NCBI GenBank assembly: GCA_018136815.1
Contig: CM030931.1
Span: 5,834,148 to 5,898,147 of the forward strand
DNA: 64,000 nucleotides
Direction of reading: 5' to 3'
DNA from: Isochrysis galbana
Lineage: Eukaryota; Haptophyta; Isochrysidales; Isochrysidaceae
In this document: positions 9,777 to 20,440 of the stretch, in pieces
Position numbering within the stretch: the first letter of the stretch is position 1
Layout: the number at the start of each line of letters is the position of its first letter
The notes under the pieces: generated by a model
Databases searched by the model: none
What the model saw: the letters and a program-made list of their open reading frames with translations, nothing else
What the model was told of the DNA's origin: nothing
Translations under genes and position numbers: made by a program

Positions 9777-11249
9777 TCATGCGGTGACTCTTTTTAACGC
9801 ATGCAGATGTTCCAACATCTTGGCGCCAAATGCCCTCTCGTTCCACTCTAGGGCACGGGCGCGGGCAGTTGCGCCCACGCGGGCGAGCCGGTCGGGTTGT
9901 CGCAGCAAGCACAAGATCTCGTTTGCTGCCGCATTTGCCGAATCGTTAGGGGTGCCTGCCATGACGTCCGCTTGCAAGCATCCACTTTCTCCCAATAGTG
10001 CTGACGCGCCGATGGCGCCGCCCCCTTGCAGCAAGGTAGGCACGCCGAAGGCGGCCGCCTCGACCACTGTCATTCCGTAGGCGTCATAGGCACAAGGATG
10101 CACGTTGAGCGCCGTATGCCTAAAGATGGCTGCGAGAGCCTTCGACGAGAGGAACCCTGTGAGCACAATGGGCGAATCGGCGGTGCCTCGGCCCTCAATG
10201 TCTGCGACAGTTGCGTCGCCGCCGCCCTCTGCCTGGGCGCTTGAGATCCCCTCTGGATAGATTCCTGAGCCAGCCCGCCAGATGGTATTTCGTACGTGCT
10301 CCGCGTACTCTGGCTCGGCAGCAGCACCTGCAAGCAGCGGCACAATGCCGGCTCGTCGCAGCTCTCCTAAACGAGCCAGCCGATCCACAATTCGTGCGAA
10401 GAGAAGCGGTTGCTTCTCCGATGACAGGCGCACAACGCAGATGAGAAAACGCCTCCCGGCCTCTACGGCGGATCGGCACTCGTCAGGTAGGTACGGATCG
10501 ACCGCGGTCGCCAGTGCCGACGAAGGAAGGCTGGCAAGATCGTGAATATCATCACGAAGAGCTGGGTATATGACATGTACGCCGAGATATCGAGGTGTAG
10601 AAGCGTCTAGGGCTACTGCACTCCACTTGCATGCCATCGCTCGACCCCTGGAGCTCGACAAGATTCGATACAGCGCCTCGCGGTCCTTCGTCGAAAGGCA
10701 TAGCGCTGTGTCGGCGGCCTCGAGAGCCTCTTTCTCGCGGGCATCGTGCCAGTCAGCGTCATCGTGGTTGCTCATCCCGGCCGAGTACACGCGAAAGTTG
10801 AAATATTGTAGTGGTGGCAGCGTCGCGCCTGACGGCCACGCGGTACGCAGCTCGCGCCATGCGGCGGCGCCGGACCAGTCGATGGCGATGCATGCTTCTG
10901 GTGCAAAGGCCGCGGCATCACTAGCAGCGGCCACGCAGCCGCGCCCGAACGTACCAACAGCAGCCGCGCGGTCGAGCCGTCGCCACGTCTCCCCCGATCC
11001 GAGCTCGATGCGCCAGATGCCGAGGCGGCCAAGTGCATCGCGGCCCACTTCATCCTCCCTGATTGGCTGGTCCGCAGACTCATCTCCCACCTCGCTGGCC
11101 GGCCCACAGCACAGCACTCGTAGAGTGGCACCGTGCGAGAGTAGCGCCTTGGCGAGCGAGCGGGCGAGGATTCCATTGCCGGAGAAGGGCGAGAAGGTGA
11201 ACTCATAGCTCAGCAATAGCAGACGCATCGGTGAGACTCGCCGCCACAC
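9777..11249 (-). CDS. Glycosyltransferase, GT4-like (GT-B fold)
   Basis: Intronless 490-residue protein. The N-terminal Rossmann half begins LLLLSYEFTFSPFSGNG, where the Gly-rich turn after the first strand is typical of GT-B enzymes. The C-terminal half has FLICVVRLSSEKQPLLFARI, IVLTGFLSSKALAAIFRHT and the donor-binding stretch CAYDAYGMTVVEAAAFGVPT. In the usual E-x7-E motif the first acidic residue is Asp here (DAYGMTVVE). It would transfer a sugar from a nucleotide donor; the acceptor cannot be told. Either ATG 11249 or the later ATG 11228 (MRLLLLSYEF) is possible; the second fits family starts better. No signal peptide or membrane helix was seen. Confidence 0.85.
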   Translation of the reverse strand: MWRRVSPMRLLLLSYEFTFSPFSGNGILARSLAKALLSHGATLRVLCCGPASEVGDESADQPIREDEVGRDALGRLGIWRIELGSGETWRRLDRAAAVGTFGRGCVAAASDAAAFAPEACIAIDWSGAAAWRELRTAWPSGATLPPLQYFNFRVYSAGMSNHDDADWHDAREKEALEAADTALCLSTKDREALYRILSSSRGRAMACKWSAVALDASTPRYLGVHVIYPALRDDIHDLASLPSSALATAVDPYLPDECRSAVEAGRRFLICVVRLSSEKQPLLFARIVDRLARLGELRRAGIVPLLAGAAAEPEYAEHVRNTIWRAGSGIYPEGISSAQAEGGGDATVADIEGRGTADSPIVLTGFLSSKALAAIFRHTALNVHPCAYDAYGMTVVEAAAFGVPTLLQGGGAIGASALLGESGCLQADVMAGTPNDSANAAANEILCLLRQPDRLARVGATARARALEWNERAFGAKMLEHLHALKRVTA

Positions 11250-11580
11250 CGCCGGCAGAGCGGGGGAGTAGAGGAAGAGAGTGAAGCAGGTGGGGAGTCA
11301 CTCCGAGGAGCGCCGCTCGCGGGTACACGGTTAGTTTATTCGTGGGAGACCGAGCTATCGCTATCGTCCGGTATGATTCAGTTTTATTAAGTCAACTCCT
11401 TACTGCCGGGCCGAAGCAGCACCGAAATAGGTGCTTCACTACAACTGTTTTGTACGGTGGCTCACGGGGGGGAGGCTTTTACGAGAAATGTTGGACTCAA
11501 GTTTTTAAAAAGCGAGGTGATTTTCGGCCGAGGTGTCGCTCCCCCCCCCCCCCCCCCTTCCCTCTGCCTTGGGTCCAAGC
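11250..11580. other. Intergenic between GT4-like gene and an acidic ORF
   Basis: Likely 5' flank of the glycosyltransferase gene. Contains a poly-C run near 11540. No other feature seen. Confidence 0.4.
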
Positions 11581-11589
11581 CTCGGTGCT

Positions 11590-12420
11590 CGTGCTCGCGC
11601 GATGGCACGGGGGGTGGGGGTGGAGGGTGGAGGGGACAGAGGAGTACGAGTACGATGCTGACGACTTGGATGACGAGGAGCGGATGCAACTCCCGTCCGA
11701 AGACGAGGCGGACTGCCTCCTCGCCGACTCCGCCGCCGACGACGACTCGACGAGCGAGGAGGAGGAGGAGAGGGTGGCGAGTGCAGTGGGCGAGGAGGGA
11801 GATGACAGATGAGGTGTCCTGCGGCGGAGTCGCTGGCGGCGAGGCAAATGAAGGGCAGGAGGGGAAAGGGTCGCGTCCCGAGAGTGAGGGCGCTGAGGAG
11901 GGAGGCGAGATGGCTCACTCCTGCTGCGCGGTGCCTCCAGAGGTGCTGGTGCTGGCACGCGCCATGGAGATGGAGGGTATGAATCCTCGGGAGCGGGAGG
12001 TGGCTCAGCTCAAGAAGAAGCCCGAGCTGCAATTCCACCTGCGTGCGCGCGGGCTTTCAGCTTTCAGCAGCTGCGCACAAAAACAAGGCGGAGCACGCGA
12101 GCACGCGGCAGCGCTTGTGCAAGCCTTGCAAGATGCGGTGCCAGTCGATGCGTCCTTTCTCCACAGCCACGTGCTCCATGAGGCACGAGAAGGGCAGGAG
12201 CGAGCGTGGCGAGAGACGGAGCGCAGGTCGGAGGGGTTGGAGGAATGGGGCGCTCCGACGGCCCGAAAAAGAAGGAGAGGAAGGAGTGGAAGTGGGAGGC
12301 CGTCGACCACTCCAAGATCGCAAGGCCAGAGTATGCCGGTGCGGACACGGCCTTCACTCCCAGTGAAGCCGTGGGCCTGCGTTCCTCCTGTCACCCTTTC
12401 AGGTGGAACGCGACTTTGTG
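11590..12420 (+). CDS. Hypothetical acidic/helical protein, exon structure unresolved
   Basis: Three stretches look coding but lie in different frames. 11637-11810 is very acidic (EYEYDADDLDDEERM, then SEEEEERVASAVGEE). 11910-12050 is helical (EVLVLARAMEMEGMNPRERE). 12260-12390 is Lys-rich then mixed (PKKKERKEWKWEAVDHSKI). This fits a multi-exon gene for an acidic nuclear-type protein. Splice borders could not be fixed and no domain was recognised. Confidence 0.3.
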
Positions 12421-12459
12421 CCTTGGGAGGCCTGCTCTCCCTCACACCCATGAAGGCCT

Positions 12460-13287
12460 GAAGGTTAGCATGTTCGCACCACGCACCACGCCACTCCCTG
12501 ATAGAATGCCAGATGCCAGAGGCCAGAGGATAGGCAGAATAGATGGAAGGAAAGAGGGCGGTTTGAACACTTGATTTCTCCTTCATCATCCCGTGTTCAA
12601 TCATTGTTGAAGGTCCTTGTCCTTAGTCGTTAGGATAGGAGAAGCGAGAAGCGAGGCGAGCTGGCGAGCTCTGAGCTCAGCTGCCGCCCATCGATTTTAA
12701 ATAGAAGTACAAGTGTCTCCCCCCCGGTTTCTGTGGGGCTGTGGGGCACGCCCTGAACCCTAGCTTGACCTCAACGTCGAGCTCGTGTTCGAAATGAACA
12801 CACACAACGGAACATAACGGACGATGATGGAGTGAGAATCGGATTGACGAAATCATAAGAGTACGCAGTAAGAATCTCCGCCCTTGTTCTCACTGTCACC
12901 GTGTCGCCAGCGGCGCCACTCTTCCCACCTTTCTCTCCACTCCTCCCGACGAGCCGACGAGATATCGTCTGCCACCTTTCTCCTTACAGAAGCTCGGTCG
13001 CCAGCGGCGCCACTCTTCCCTCCTTCTCTCCACGACTCCCGACGAGAGATGGGGGGAAGGGGTACACCGGAGGAGGGCACTTCTCGGGAGGTGGAATCTC
13101 CGCAGTGAGCTCGCATTGCGAGATCCAAGATCCCTTCTCGCCGCCCGACGAATGTGGGTGGAAATCTCCTTTGAATGAGGCGGTTCCGGAGCATCCGACA
13201 GACCCACGGCGGAGACAAACCGCCTTCCACACCGTGTTAGAGATATCTTGTGGAAGGGGTGATTTCTTCTAGCACTGCGACGGGGAA
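12460..13287. repeat. Intergenic with a 104-bp direct duplication
   Basis: No gene recognised. The block GTCGCCAGCGGCGCCACTCT with its downstream TCTCCAC...TCCCGACGAG text occurs twice, near 12903 and 13007 (period about 104 bp). The rest is ordinary-looking sequence with short frames in several phases. Confidence 0.55.
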
Positions 13288-13341
13288 TCTGGTGAGAGAG
13301 GGAGAGAGAGGGGGGGGGAGGGAGGGAGGGAGGGAGGGAGG

Positions 13342-13382
<41 letters not shown>

Positions 13383-13520
13383 AGTGAGAGAGGGGGTGAG
13401 GAGAGAGAGGGAGGAGGGAAAGAGAGAGAGAGAGAGAGGGTCGAGAGCGAGATAATAGTCTCCCGGGAGCGCAGGAGAGGGAGAGGGGCGGGGGGGGCGG
13501 GGGGGGATTCTCCTCCCAAA
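13288..13520. repeat. Purine-rich low-complexity tract
   Basis: GGGA and GA repeats with poly-G runs. They generate Ser/Leu/Pro-only frames on the opposite strand. A further poly-G run lies at 13612-13628. Probably the 5' flank of the membrane-protein gene that follows. Confidence 0.85.
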
Positions 13521-13833
13521 ATTTTGAGATTCCAGAGTCGAGAGAGAGACGGCAGTGTGCAGAACGCCCAAGGCAAAGTGGACGAAAGAGTGTGTGTGGT
13601 GTACAAGAGCGGGGGGGGGGGGGGGGGGCGTCGAGGGGGGAATAACTGGGTCGTGGAGAGGTTAGCTAGGAGGAGGAGAGGACAGAGAGAGAGAGAGTCT
13701 CGGAGGACGAGGAGAAGTTGCAGGAGGGGACGACGAGAAGAAAGACAGAGAAGAGAGAGGAGCCGAGGGAGTTGAGGGAATCAGAGGGAGGAGATCAAGC
13801 GGGTCGGCAGTGTGCGAGAAAGCGGGGGGAGAG

Positions 13834-15145
13834 ATGGAGGGAGAGAGCGGGAGAGCGGGAGATCCTGCGGCCATGAGCCTCGAGCTCTCAGCCAGCGAAG
13901 CTGTCCTCATCGTCAGCCTCGTCGTCCTCTCGCCGCTCGCCTCGCTCGTCTTTGCGAGATTCGCAGCCAACAACCAGAATGCCTACCTCAAGCTAGCAGT
14001 GCAGGCGTGGCACGCGGTCTTCTTCGCCGCCGCCATCCCTGGCATCCTCTTCATTGCCGCATTCCCGCACTCTCGTGACTACTGGAAACTTGCCTTCAAT
14101 TGTCTCGCGCAGCTGCTCTCCATCACGGGCCTACTGGAGACGTGGCAGTTCAGGTATTCGATGCCGCGCATGCTGATGCTCAAGGAGACCAATAGAGCCT
14201 TCATTATGCGCTGCGTCGAGGCGTACGCCTGCGCGATCGTGCTCGTAACGATCATGCTTGGCATCTACATTAACAAGGGGAGCATCGTGCTGGTGGTGTA
14301 CCGCTCTGTGACGGTGGCCGTCATTGGCACCGAAACGCTTGTATATGCCTGGTGAGAGTGTGCTCGCCCTGTTGGACCGCTGCGGAGCGTTGGTGCACGC
14401 TCTGACCGTCCAAAATTCGCTCGTAGGGCCCTTGGCTCGCTGGTCAAGGCAAACGAGCAGCTAGGCCATACGCGGATCTACTACCAGTCAAGCATCGTGG
14501 CCCGTGTCTTCATCATTGTTGCGCTAATCATGCGCTTCACGGGTGAGGGGCAGTAACCTGCATGTGCCTGTAATCATGGCGCACGAGTGCATCTCTCATT
14601 ATCCAGCCACGTTTTGATGCTCAGGTGACGCCAATAATGTTCTAATTATGGCGATGGAAACATTGGCCGCAGTATTTGCCACCATGCCCATCTTGTTGTC
14701 CAATGCCATTATGGAGCGCGGTACGGTGCTCTTCGGCTTCTTCCGAGGAAGTCAGCGTGATTCGCTTCCGAACAACACGGCGGCACTTGGGTCCTTATCA
14801 TTGGCCGACCGTGCTACGAGCAACTTGCCAATGTCGTCGAGGGACCGTTGGGACCTGGTGTGCAGCTCGCTCGACAGATTACGCGAACTAGAGCGGGTCG
14901 CACCTCCGAGTGCGCCAAAAGTGCACCAACCGATGGGCTCTGTGCGATCTGCCTCCAGTTTCCGAATCAGCTCAAGCACTCGAATGTCCGTGGTGCTGCC
15001 CGAGGAAACGACAACCCAGTCAGTTCGATCCATATTTGCCGAACCCTCGGACAAGACACTAGAGGAGCCATCAACCAAGGCTATCAGCTCGTCCCTCAGG
15101 ATGGCATTGGCCTCCCATAAAGCAAAAGGGATTCAGAGGCCATAA
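13834..15145 (+). CDS. Seven-helix membrane protein, three exons
   Basis: Exons 13834-14351, 14427-14542 and 14625-15145 join in frame with GT-AG borders to give 384 residues. Seven hydrophobic segments are visible: AVLIVSLVVLSPLASLVF, AVFFAAAIPGILFIAAF, LAFNCLAQLLSITGLLE, ACAIVLVTIMLGIYI, IVLVVYRSVTVAVIGTE, ARVFIIVALIMRF and VLIMAMETLAAVFATMPI. A Ser/Thr-rich tail of about 150 residues follows, probably cytosolic. The arrangement recalls a 7TM receptor or a TMEM184-like transporter, but no diagnostic motif was found, so function is left open. An internal ATG at 13873 (MSLELSAS) is an alternative start. Confidence 0.8.
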
Positions 15146-15149
15146 GCAG

Positions 15150-15852
15150 CCAGGGTGGCCGTCCCATGTGTCATGATAGGCACTACCTAGCCAAAGCAGC
15201 CGCAGCTTTAGGCCAGCATGTAAAGTGAAAAAAAATATTGACATACGTAAAAAAGTATGAGTACCCCCCACGAGCCAGACCGGTGGTTCCAACCCTCACC
15301 CCAATAGACCAGCGGTTCCCCGTTTCTACCCACCATGCTTCGTTTTTAAAAATTTTATCCCTTTTTCTCCCCGTTCTGCGTTTCCTTCCATCTCGGCAGC
15401 GACAGCGGACGATTTCTCCCCCTCCTCCCGCCGTGTCCCCTCTCTCTTTCGCTCCACACCTCTTGTAGCACCATGCCACACCGCAGCGAGCCCCTGCCCA
15501 ACCGCCCCTCTGCCCGTTAGCGGGCTCTCGAGGCCGAGATCGCGCCCCAACGTCTTGAGATCGCGCAGTTCAAGGATCAAGGATGAGTTGCAGCGGGCCC
15601 TCTACACGCGGTAACCATAACCATGCGGAGATGGAGATGCGGAGATTGTGGCTAAGAAGGTGGCGGACACATTGGCGAAGAAGGAGATGGAGGACAAGAA
15701 GAAGAAGAAGAAGGCTCGTAGGAGGAAGAAGCTGAAGGGCAAGAATGCGTGGATAGCCGCCATCGTGGAGCTTGCGAAGCACCTGCGAGATCGATATCAA
15801 TATCAACTTGAAGATCTTCCGCCCCACTCTCTACACACGCGGTAACCCCCAG
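15150..15852 (+). other. Intergenic with a Lys-rich ORF
   Basis: 15648-15845 encodes a 65-residue Lys-rich frame (KKEMEDKKKKKKARRRKKLK) preceded by Leu/Glu-rich helical text in other frames near 15490-15600. This resembles coiled-coil/basic parts of gag-type proteins next to the pol remnant, but identity is not established. The phrase CTCTACACGCGGTAAC occurs twice (near 15600 and 15832). Confidence 0.3.
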
Positions 15853-16045
15853 CTACGCGGGCTGAGTTTTCATCTTCTTCGTCTTTTTCTCACATCCATC
15901 TTCCTCAATGTCGTTCTGCTGACAGGCGACGATGTCGCTTGGCTGATCTTGGGTGGCAAGATCCGTGATGCGTGCAAGGACGGCCTTCTTGTTCTGCATG
16001 TAGAGTTTGCCAGCTGCTCGGCGCAGTTGCACCATGGGATTCGTT
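15853..16045 (-). other. Unassigned ORF fragment
   Basis: The minus strand carries AGKLYMQNKKAVLARITDLA followed by a Lys-rich end (stop at 15853). It is not an RNase H sequence and its frame differs from the adjacent pol remnant. It may be the tail of a broken cellular gene or of the retroelement. Confidence 0.25.
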
Positions 16046-16735
16046 TCAGAGTACGCGACCGCCGTGATGTATTCCATGCAGAGCCGCAACCGGCGCGATG
16101 GGAAGAAGAAGGCCTGGAGCGTCCGACGCACAGTTCTCGTTCTTCTCTTCTCCTCCCACAGGCCCGGAGTCCTCGTTGGCGGTGGTGGTGGTGGTCCAGC
16201 GCATCAGACGCGACGCCGGCCCACCCTGGACGGTGTCCTTCATGGTGTGCAACCAACGGAGAGCTTGGTGATCGATGACGAGGCGGAAGTGCCGGCCCCA
16301 AAGGTACGGTCGCCAAGTGCGAATGCTTTCCAAGGCAGCAAGAAGCTCCACCTCGGTGGTGGTCCAATGACGCTCCGCGGCGGTGAGGCGGCGACCGTAA
16401 TACGCAACGACATGCTCGTGTCCGTGGTCGTCAACCTGCGACAGGATTCCGCCGATACCCAGGGTACTGGCCGCGTCCGTTTTGACGATGAACTCCTTGT
16501 CGTGACGAGGCGCAGCTAACACTGGCGTAGACGTGATGAGCTCGATGAGGCGACGGATCGCTGTCTGGCACTCAGGCGACTGAGAGACGGTAGCCACGTC
16601 GACGCCCGTACGAGTAAGGTCGGTGAGAGGGGCCGCGACGTGCGCGAAGCCCTTGATGAACCGACGGTACGGATGACGACTGACGACAAGACGTCGGATC
16701 CAACGATGCTGCGACACCGACTCACGAACACACTA
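16046..16735 (-). mobile_element. Ty3/gypsy pol remnant (end of RT plus RNase H)
   Basis: Translation shows the RT-to-RNase H join typical of Ty3/gypsy: RHPYRRFIKGFAHVAAPLTD, then RNase H with catalytic acids in VKTDAASTLGIGGILSQ, TEVELLAALESIRTWRPYLW and VIDHQALRWL. The frame has no in-phase upstream RT and ends in unrelated text, so only this slice survives. A probable LTR lies about 570 bp upstream on the same strand (17300-17578), consistent with one internally deleted element. Confidence 0.88.
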
Positions 16736-16739
16736 GAAT

Positions 16740-17300
16740 CATTCACCCAAACCAAGCAAAACATGAAATAACCGAGACCCCACACCGCCGGTAACTCAAA
16801 CACGTCGCGAGAGACAGAGAGAGAGAGCGAGAGAGAGAGAGAATCCGCAGCGACGGTCGGAGCGTGTCTTCGCTTTGGATTTTCCCACCAAGGCGGAAAG
16901 TCGAAGAGGAACGTTATGTCGCGCAACCACGGCGATCACATTGGATACAGATCGCAGCGAGGTATCCTTGCAATCGAAGAAATCTTGCTGTTGAGCGTGG
17001 ACCTTCTAGACGTTTCTATCGAGCAACCCCGAGTAGCAACCAAGGGAGGAGAAAACCAAAAACCAACGGGACCAAGGGCTTCCATGCAACTTGCATCAAG
17101 GGGAAAGATAACCCAAAACCAAAGCAGCGAATCTAAATCAATCTCCAAGGGGAGATGGCAAACCAAGGACCAAGGAGAAAGATTCCCTCACCCAAGCAGC
17201 GAACCTAAATCGATCTCCGAGGGGAGATGGCAAACCAAACCTGATTGCCCCCAGAAGCAGGTAAAGAAACGCGGGGAGATAGCGAATTAAACCTTTCGCG
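16740..17300 (-). repeat. Non-coding stretch with a direct repeat of about 64-70 bp
   Basis: Two copies of CAGCGAATCTAAATCAATCT...GGGGAGATGGCAAACCAA (near 17124-17166 and 17196-17238, second copy slightly diverged). No coding domain. Position between the LTR-like sequence and the pol remnant suggests retroelement leader sequence. Confidence 0.55.
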
Positions 17301-17578
17301 AGGCGCCTGGGAGGAAGAAAGGTGGGGAAACTTCCCTTCTCTTCGAGAGAAAGAGGGAGGGCGCTCCAGAACCCTAGATCCTAGGCGTCCACGCGAAGTT
17401 TTTGACCGAGAACGAGAACGAGAGAATTATAACGATAAATACCGAACGAAGAGAAGAGAGAAGCCTAACGAGCGTCGATTCGCGAATGCGACAATGTTGC
17501 TCTACACTTGACCTAGCGAGCTAAACGATCCGCAAAATCTACACCATCTCGAGGATTGGTGTAGGGTAGCTTGTCACA
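17300..17578 (-). mobile_element. Probable LTR of the gypsy-type element
   Basis: Read on the minus strand it starts TGTGACAAGCTACCC. It contains GTCGCATTCGCGAATCGAC, CTCGTTAGGCTTC, GGTATTTATCGTTATAATTC and TCTCGTTCTCG. The same ordered blocks occur on the plus strand at 28467-28555, showing a repeated long terminal sequence. The inner end is uncertain. The outer end lies only 17 bp from the DUF218 stop codon at 17595. Confidence 0.6.
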
Positions 17579-17594
17579 TCGGGAACTATCTACA

Positions 17595-19015
17595 TTATGG
17601 GGCCAGGGCGTCCCATGGAAGGGGCCCCATATATATGGAGTCAGGGCACCTGGAAATAATGGGAGCAAGTTCAGGGCAACCTAGTGGATAGCTTATTGCT
17701 CTCCGGAACGGGTTCCGCTCCAAGCGCTTCGTTCTAAGCCCAGCATCATGGCAGCCGTATGGATCTGCCTCGAATGGCCGTGCCGATCGCGTCCTCTCGC
17801 CCTCTTGAACTGCAGGTGTGAGGCCCGGTGGATCAACGCCAACGAAATGGAAGCGGTCCTCGGGGAAACGGACCTGCTCAAGAGGAGGTGCAGTACAACG
17901 GTTGCTCATCCAATAGATGGTCCCCAATGGAACACTCACGTTTTGAAGGAGAAAGAGCACAAATGCACGCAGTGAAGCGAGCGTGCGGGCACACGTCTAC
18001 GAATGTGGCGAACATATTTCAAATGCTCCATGAAGTGAGGAAAATACACAGCCTTACCGCTCGACGGTGGAGCTCCGAGAAGCGCCGCTGTTTGAAGTCA
18101 AATGAGACCACGGTGACCTTGACGGGATATCGGCCGGTCAACTCATGAAAGCGGCACAGCGAGAACAAGAGGTTCTCAAAAGAGTCTCTAGCCTGATGGC
18201 ATCGGATGGCCATGGAGCTCAGTACTCTGTTAAACCACAAGATTCGGGGTGAGCGCAATGGCGTTCAGTTGAGCTTACTTGTTCCTCCACATGGGCCCTC
18301 TCCCGAGCCTCTGCATGTCCAAACCAGCCACTTGCCTCTGCCGCCTCCCAATACGCGCTGCCTTCAGAACGGGGACCAGCAGAGGCCCGCGTCTGACCTC
18401 CGGAGAAGAGAAGGAGGGATTGCTTGTCGGCGGCGGCAAGCTTGACGCCTTGCTGGATATGTGCAAGCATCGTCGCCAATTGACCTGAAAGTTGGATGCG
18501 CAGTAGCTGGTGAGCGCGCCGGCCGGTCATATGGCTGTGCTCACCATTGCCCCACAGGCCTGAGGAGGGCGAGCCAGCTCACCTCGCTGGAATGGCTCTA
18601 GGAACCATGAGGCTTCCTGCTGCAAGCGGCCATTCCCACGGTCGCTCGCCGTGTAGACGGCGTGCCCAGCGACGACGATCAGGTGCTCAGCATTGCGCAG
18701 CGCGAGCGGCACCGGCGGGAGCAGCTCGTCCACACCACTCAGCGAGGGCACGCCCGCGAGCGCCGACGCACGATCAGGCTGAGCTGTGGCCTCCTTCTCT
18801 CTCAGCAGCGCTGGCAGAAGCAGCATCGCGGCAGCTGCCAAGCACGAGGTGAGCGCGACGTGCCGCCGTCGCCACGTGCGACGCCAGCAGCCGCCGCCCG
18901 TCTCGACGCCCAACATCTTTCCGCCTAGCGCGACACGCCCCCCCCCCTCCCCCCCCTCTCTCTCTCCGCCCTCCACGCGCGCGCGGCAGCCCGCCCGCCG
19001 CACCGCCACACCCAT
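17595..19015 (-). CDS. DUF218 (YdcF/SanA-like) membrane-anchored protein
   Basis: Four exons, 18583-19015, 18279-18484, 18058-18192 and 17595-17873, join in frame (350 residues) with GT-AG borders. A hydrophobic N-terminal anchor (about residues 50-75) precedes the DUF218 fold. The run of motifs matches the conserved eukaryotic member: [103 protein letters not shown] and CPELAPII. Bacterial relatives (YdcF, SanA) act in envelope biology; the eukaryotic role is unknown. The start at 19015 gives a Gly/Arg/Glu-rich lead of about 35 residues; ATG 18916 (MLGVETGG) could be the real start. Confidence 0.87.
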
Positions 19016-19027
19016 CTAACGAACGAT

Positions 19028-19610
19028 TCACCACAGGACTCCTAGATTCCTAGTAGTAGTAGAACATCTGTGAACTATCGCTTCCAGGCGACAGAGGCCG
19101 TCGGGGGCGGCGAATGTCCAGAGGTCGTTGACGTCTTCGGCGGGCAGCCAGCCTTGGGCTCGGAGTTCGGTGGCTAGGCGGTCTTGCCATTCGCGGCCGG
19201 CGGGTTCCTCGCCCCACAGAGAGCTGGCACATTCGACGCATAGCGGGGAGCCGTCGTCGGCGGTCAGGTGGCTGAGCGTGGTCGGTAGGGCGAGATAGGT
19301 GAGGGGACGTTCTTGACGCAGGCCGTTCATGTAGGCGTTGGGCACGTCGGCTTTGGCCAGGTCGTGATCGCGGACGGCGGCGTCGGCGAGCGTGGCCTTG
19401 ATGCACAGGTCGTCGGCCATGGAGGAGAAGGTAACGATGTGGCTCGTGGACGGGTCGCCGGCACGTTCGAGGAGGACGCGTTGTCGGCCGCCGGCTCCGA
19501 GCCTCGCGGGCCGAGGGAACAAAAAAGGAACCGCTGGGGTTTCACGGAAGGAGGGAAGGAAGGGATCCCGGCTGGAGCTGCATGCGAGGGAACCGGGGGA
19601 GAGGGGCGGA
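19028..19610 (-). mobile_element. Ty1/copia-like reverse transcriptase remnant
   Basis: The minus strand encodes HDLAKADVPNAYMNGLRQER and then SLWGEEPAGREWQDRLATEL. These match in order the HQMDVKTAFLNG-type and LYGLKQAPRAW-type segments of the RVT_2 domain. The catalytic YVDD part is absent and the frame runs into unrelated text at both ends. It lies directly upstream of the DUF218 gene. Confidence 0.7.
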
Positions 19611-19616
19611 AGGGGA

Positions 19617-19693
19617 GACACGCTCTAAGAATAGAGTGTGTCTGGGACGCTCCTCTTTGCATGTGAGGAGGCGCGCTCTAAGAATAGAGCGCG
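19617..19693. other. Pair of similar hairpins with AGAA loops
   Basis: Hairpin one at 19617-19642 has arms GACACGCTCTA and TAGAGTGTGTC. Hairpin two at 19672-19693 has arms CGCGCTCTA and TAGAGCGCG. Both have loop AGAA. A third stem, CTCCTC/GAGGAG, lies between them (near 19650-19670). They sit between a copia remnant and a LINE remnant. Function unknown. Confidence 0.8.
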
Positions 19694-19711
19694 TCGCATG
19701 GGGTGTTCCCC

Positions 19712-20074
19712 CTACCCGCAACAAGGTGCTTCTGCTTCCATCGCATCGCGTCGACCATGGGCGATCTCCACGAGGCGCCTCGGTGTATCCAACGATATTT
19801 TTGAGTTCAGTAATGTCAGTCCTCGGAGGTGGTGGCCTGTAGCCTGAAAATATGTTCTATGTTCTATTTTTAGTCGTTCAGCTAGTTCCGTTAGTTTGCG
19901 GCTCGGTTTTAGTTCGTTGTCATCGGTGGCCTCGAAGATCGGGCGGAATTCGTTGAGATCGATACTTTTTTCGGCTGGCGCCCGTTGTCCACCTTTGCTC
20001 TTCTTGAGACGTCCGTGTTGTTGCCGTGTAATGCCGCTTTGCAGAGTGTGGTGAATCTCTCGATCATTCTTCAT
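19712..20074 (-). mobile_element. LINE-like ORF2 C-terminal remnant
   Basis: The minus-strand frame contains SIDLNEFRPIFEATDDNELK, then KLTELAERLKIEH. This aligns with RIDMNDLRPIFNRNDKGGLR...ELVALTTKLGIVH at the C-terminus of the ORF at 51530-52879. Both copies thus come from one element family. Confidence 0.75.
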
Positions 20075-20099
20075 ACTACGTGGTCACTGTTGAATTTAG

Positions 20100-20440
20100 C
20101 GTTGTCGTAGTGAATCCTATAAAAGCCAGGCCCCCCTCGCAAGCCCCCGGCTCCCGTTAGCCGTTAGAACTCCCCACAAGCTCATTGGGGTGAAAAAACC
20201 CCAGTTAGTCGCCAATGTAACATGTACATTGACATTGAATGATGAATGAAGACTTACCAGGGAAAAGCACCCGGGGGGGGGAGGGGGAGCGAGCCTTTGC
20301 AGCTTCCCGTTGAGAATAAAAGGCCCTTGGGGCTGGCAAGCCTGCCCGAGCGATCCTCCGCAGAATAAACGACGGCGCCCGGGGAACCATACCTTGAGAG
20401 GGCATCCCCGGGCGAACTTGCGCCGCTCCCTCCGCCTGTC
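20100..20440. other. Repeat-flanking sequence, no gene
   Basis: Contains a poly-G run near 20272 and Gly/Pro/Arg-coding sequence that continues the frame of the MGASRPP element on the minus strand. No recognisable domain. Confidence 0.4.

Noticed and set aside
12896-13606. A 236-residue minus-strand frame
   Set aside because: Half of it is Ser/Leu/Pro from the purine tract and the rest overlaps a local DNA duplication. No protein signature.
13834-15145. Assignment of the seven-helix protein to the TMEM184/OST-alpha family
   Set aside because: Helix number fits, but I could not match any family-specific motif, so it is left unnamed.
19617-19693. Bacterial-style rho-independent terminators or attenuators
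   Set aside because: No U-run follows the stems and the context is eukaryotic repeat DNA.
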